Shown here: in pieces, positions 5,244-5,662 of the stretch
Layout: every line of letters starts with the position of its first letter
Position numbering within the stretch: position 1 is the first letter of the stretch
NCBI GenBank assembly: GCA_021827465.1
Contig: JAKAVX010000197.1
Coordinates: 1-5,662, forward strand
Direction of reading: 5' to 3'
Source: Deltaproteobacteria bacterium
Lineage (GTDB): Bacteria > Desulfobacterota_B > Binatia > Binatales > Binataceae
Length of the DNA stretch: 5,662 bases
Notes under the pieces: model-generated
What the model saw: the letters and a program-made list of their open reading frames with translations, nothing else
Told to the model about the DNA's origin: nothing
Databases searched by the model: none
Made by a program: the position numbers and the translations under genes

Positions 5244-5489
5244 ATGTTCGGTTACGAGATGCTGTTTCCGATGTTCCTCCCGATCCTGCTGCTCTCGGCG
5301 ATTTTTGGCGGTGTGCTCGGAGCGGCGGTGGCGTTCGGCTATCTCCGGTTGCGAAGTCTATGGGCTGGGCCGCTGCCCCGTGAACAAGCGCGCGCGATGG
5401 CGGTGCGGGGCTCGGTGATAGGCGCCTTTTCGGGGGTGGTGGGCGTAATCCTGCTGATCGGTTTCAACCTCGCGCTGCATCTCGCCTAG
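5244..5489 (+). CDS. Small membrane protein with two transmembrane segments, 81 aa
   Basis: ATG 5244 follows GGAGG (5233-5237) at 6-nt spacing, a strong ribosome site, and the frame ends at TAG 5487-5489. The product has two hydrophobic, glycine/alanine-rich helices (about 6-34, with FGGVLGAAVAFGYL, and about 56-80, with GAFSGVVGVILLIGFNLAL) joined by a positively charged loop (RLRSLWAGPLPREQARAM). By the positive-inside rule the loop is probably cytoplasmic and both ends periplasmic. Small-xxx-small glycine patterns in both helices favour helix packing or oligomers. I do not recognise a family; it could be a small accessory or DUF-type membrane protein. The gene runs toward glgB, whose stop codon is only about 30 nt away on the other strand, with no clear terminator between them, so the link with glycogen metabolism is positional only. 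Confidence 0.8.
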   Translation: MFGYEMLFPMFLPILLLSAIFGGVLGAAVAFGYLRLRSLWAGPLPREQARAMAVRGSVIGAFSGVVGVILLIGFNLALHLA

Positions 5490-5520
5490 CGCGTGCGTCG
5501 CCGCAAGGTTCGGTCGCGCG

Positions 5521-5662
5521 TCACGCTCGATCGGGAACGAACCAGAGAACGCCGAGTGGAGGAAGGACGAGCGACAGCGAGTACGGAAGCCCATGCCCCG
5601 GCATCCGCTCGGCCATCACCGCGCCCGCGTTGCCCACGTTGCTTCCACCATAGACGGCAGAG
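5521..5662 (-). CDS. glgB: 1,4-alpha-glucan (glycogen) branching enzyme, C-terminal 46 residues (partial)
   Basis: The minus strand is open from the right edge to TGA at 5523-5521. The product carries the conserved end of the GH13 branching-enzyme C-terminal all-beta domain: AVYGGSNVGNAGAV, then HGLPYSLSLVLPPLGVLWFVP. In known GlgB proteins this reads approximately YGGSxxGN, then HGxPxSLxLxLPPLxxLxLxP, so the match is close and in register. The full enzyme cleaves an alpha-1,4 glucan chain and re-attaches the piece by an alpha-1,6 link, in the cytoplasm; the catalytic barrel lies outside this window. The usual Trp before HG is replaced by Gly (MPGHG). The protein ends soon after the motif, as is normal for the family. 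It is convergent with the 81-residue membrane protein gene. Confidence 0.88.
   Translation of the reverse strand, partial: SAVYGGSNVGNAGAVMAERMPGHGLPYSLSLVLPPLGVLWFVPDRA

Noticed and set aside
1..5662. CRISPR array, insertion sequence, tRNA or rRNA
   Set aside because: No regularly spaced repeats, transposase frames with terminal inverted repeats, cloverleaf patterns or rRNA signatures were seen on either strand.

Overview
This is a GC-rich bacterial window with strong G/C preference at third codon positions. It looks like chromosomal DNA from a Gram-negative or environmental lineage (soil-type proteobacterial or Binatota-like metagenome sequence would fit), but nothing here fixes the taxon. 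I see no rRNA, tRNA, CRISPR array, transposase, integrase or phage gene. The theme is carbohydrate and envelope polysaccharide chemistry.

Layout: (1) 1-122, the last 39 codons of an unrecognised + strand gene. (2) 123-620, a gene-free stretch of about 500 bases holding a terminator-like hairpin, a cluster of CTTAAG repeats, a GNRA-loop hairpin and a close match to a sigma-54 promoter. (3) 621-2969 (+), a complete membrane-embedded family 2 processive glycosyltransferase of the cellulose/hyaluronan/poly-GlcNAc synthase type, with an unusual insertion of about 145 residues in its catalytic domain. (4) 2702-4609 (-), a multi-spanning GT39 (PMT/ArnT-like) glycosyltransferase, convergent with gene 3 and overlapping it tail to tail by 268 nt. 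(5) 4610-4846, a divergent intergenic region with a candidate promoter and a leader that can fold over the Shine-Dalgarno sequence of the next gene. (6) 4847-5050 (+), a 67-residue charged orphan protein. (7) 5051-5243, a perfect 16-bp GC hairpin (probable terminator) followed at once by a sigma-70-like promoter. (8) 5244-5489 (+), an 81-residue protein with two membrane segments. (9) 5521-5662 (-), the C-terminal end of a glycogen branching enzyme (glgB) entering from the right edge.

The GT2 enzyme probably polymerises a cell-surface polysaccharide from a nucleotide sugar. The GT39 enzyme probably moves a sugar from a polyprenyl-phosphate carrier onto lipid, glycan or protein on the outer face of the inner membrane. 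GlgB branches storage glucan in the cytoplasm. The genes are not one operon: orientations alternate and each unit seems to have its own signals. The points most worth a second look are the long antiparallel overlap of the two glycosyltransferases, the insertion in the GT2 catalytic domain, the self-sequestering leader of the 67-residue protein, and the sigma-54-like promoter with repeats upstream of the GT2 gene. I did not find convincing evidence of a wholly new biological system.
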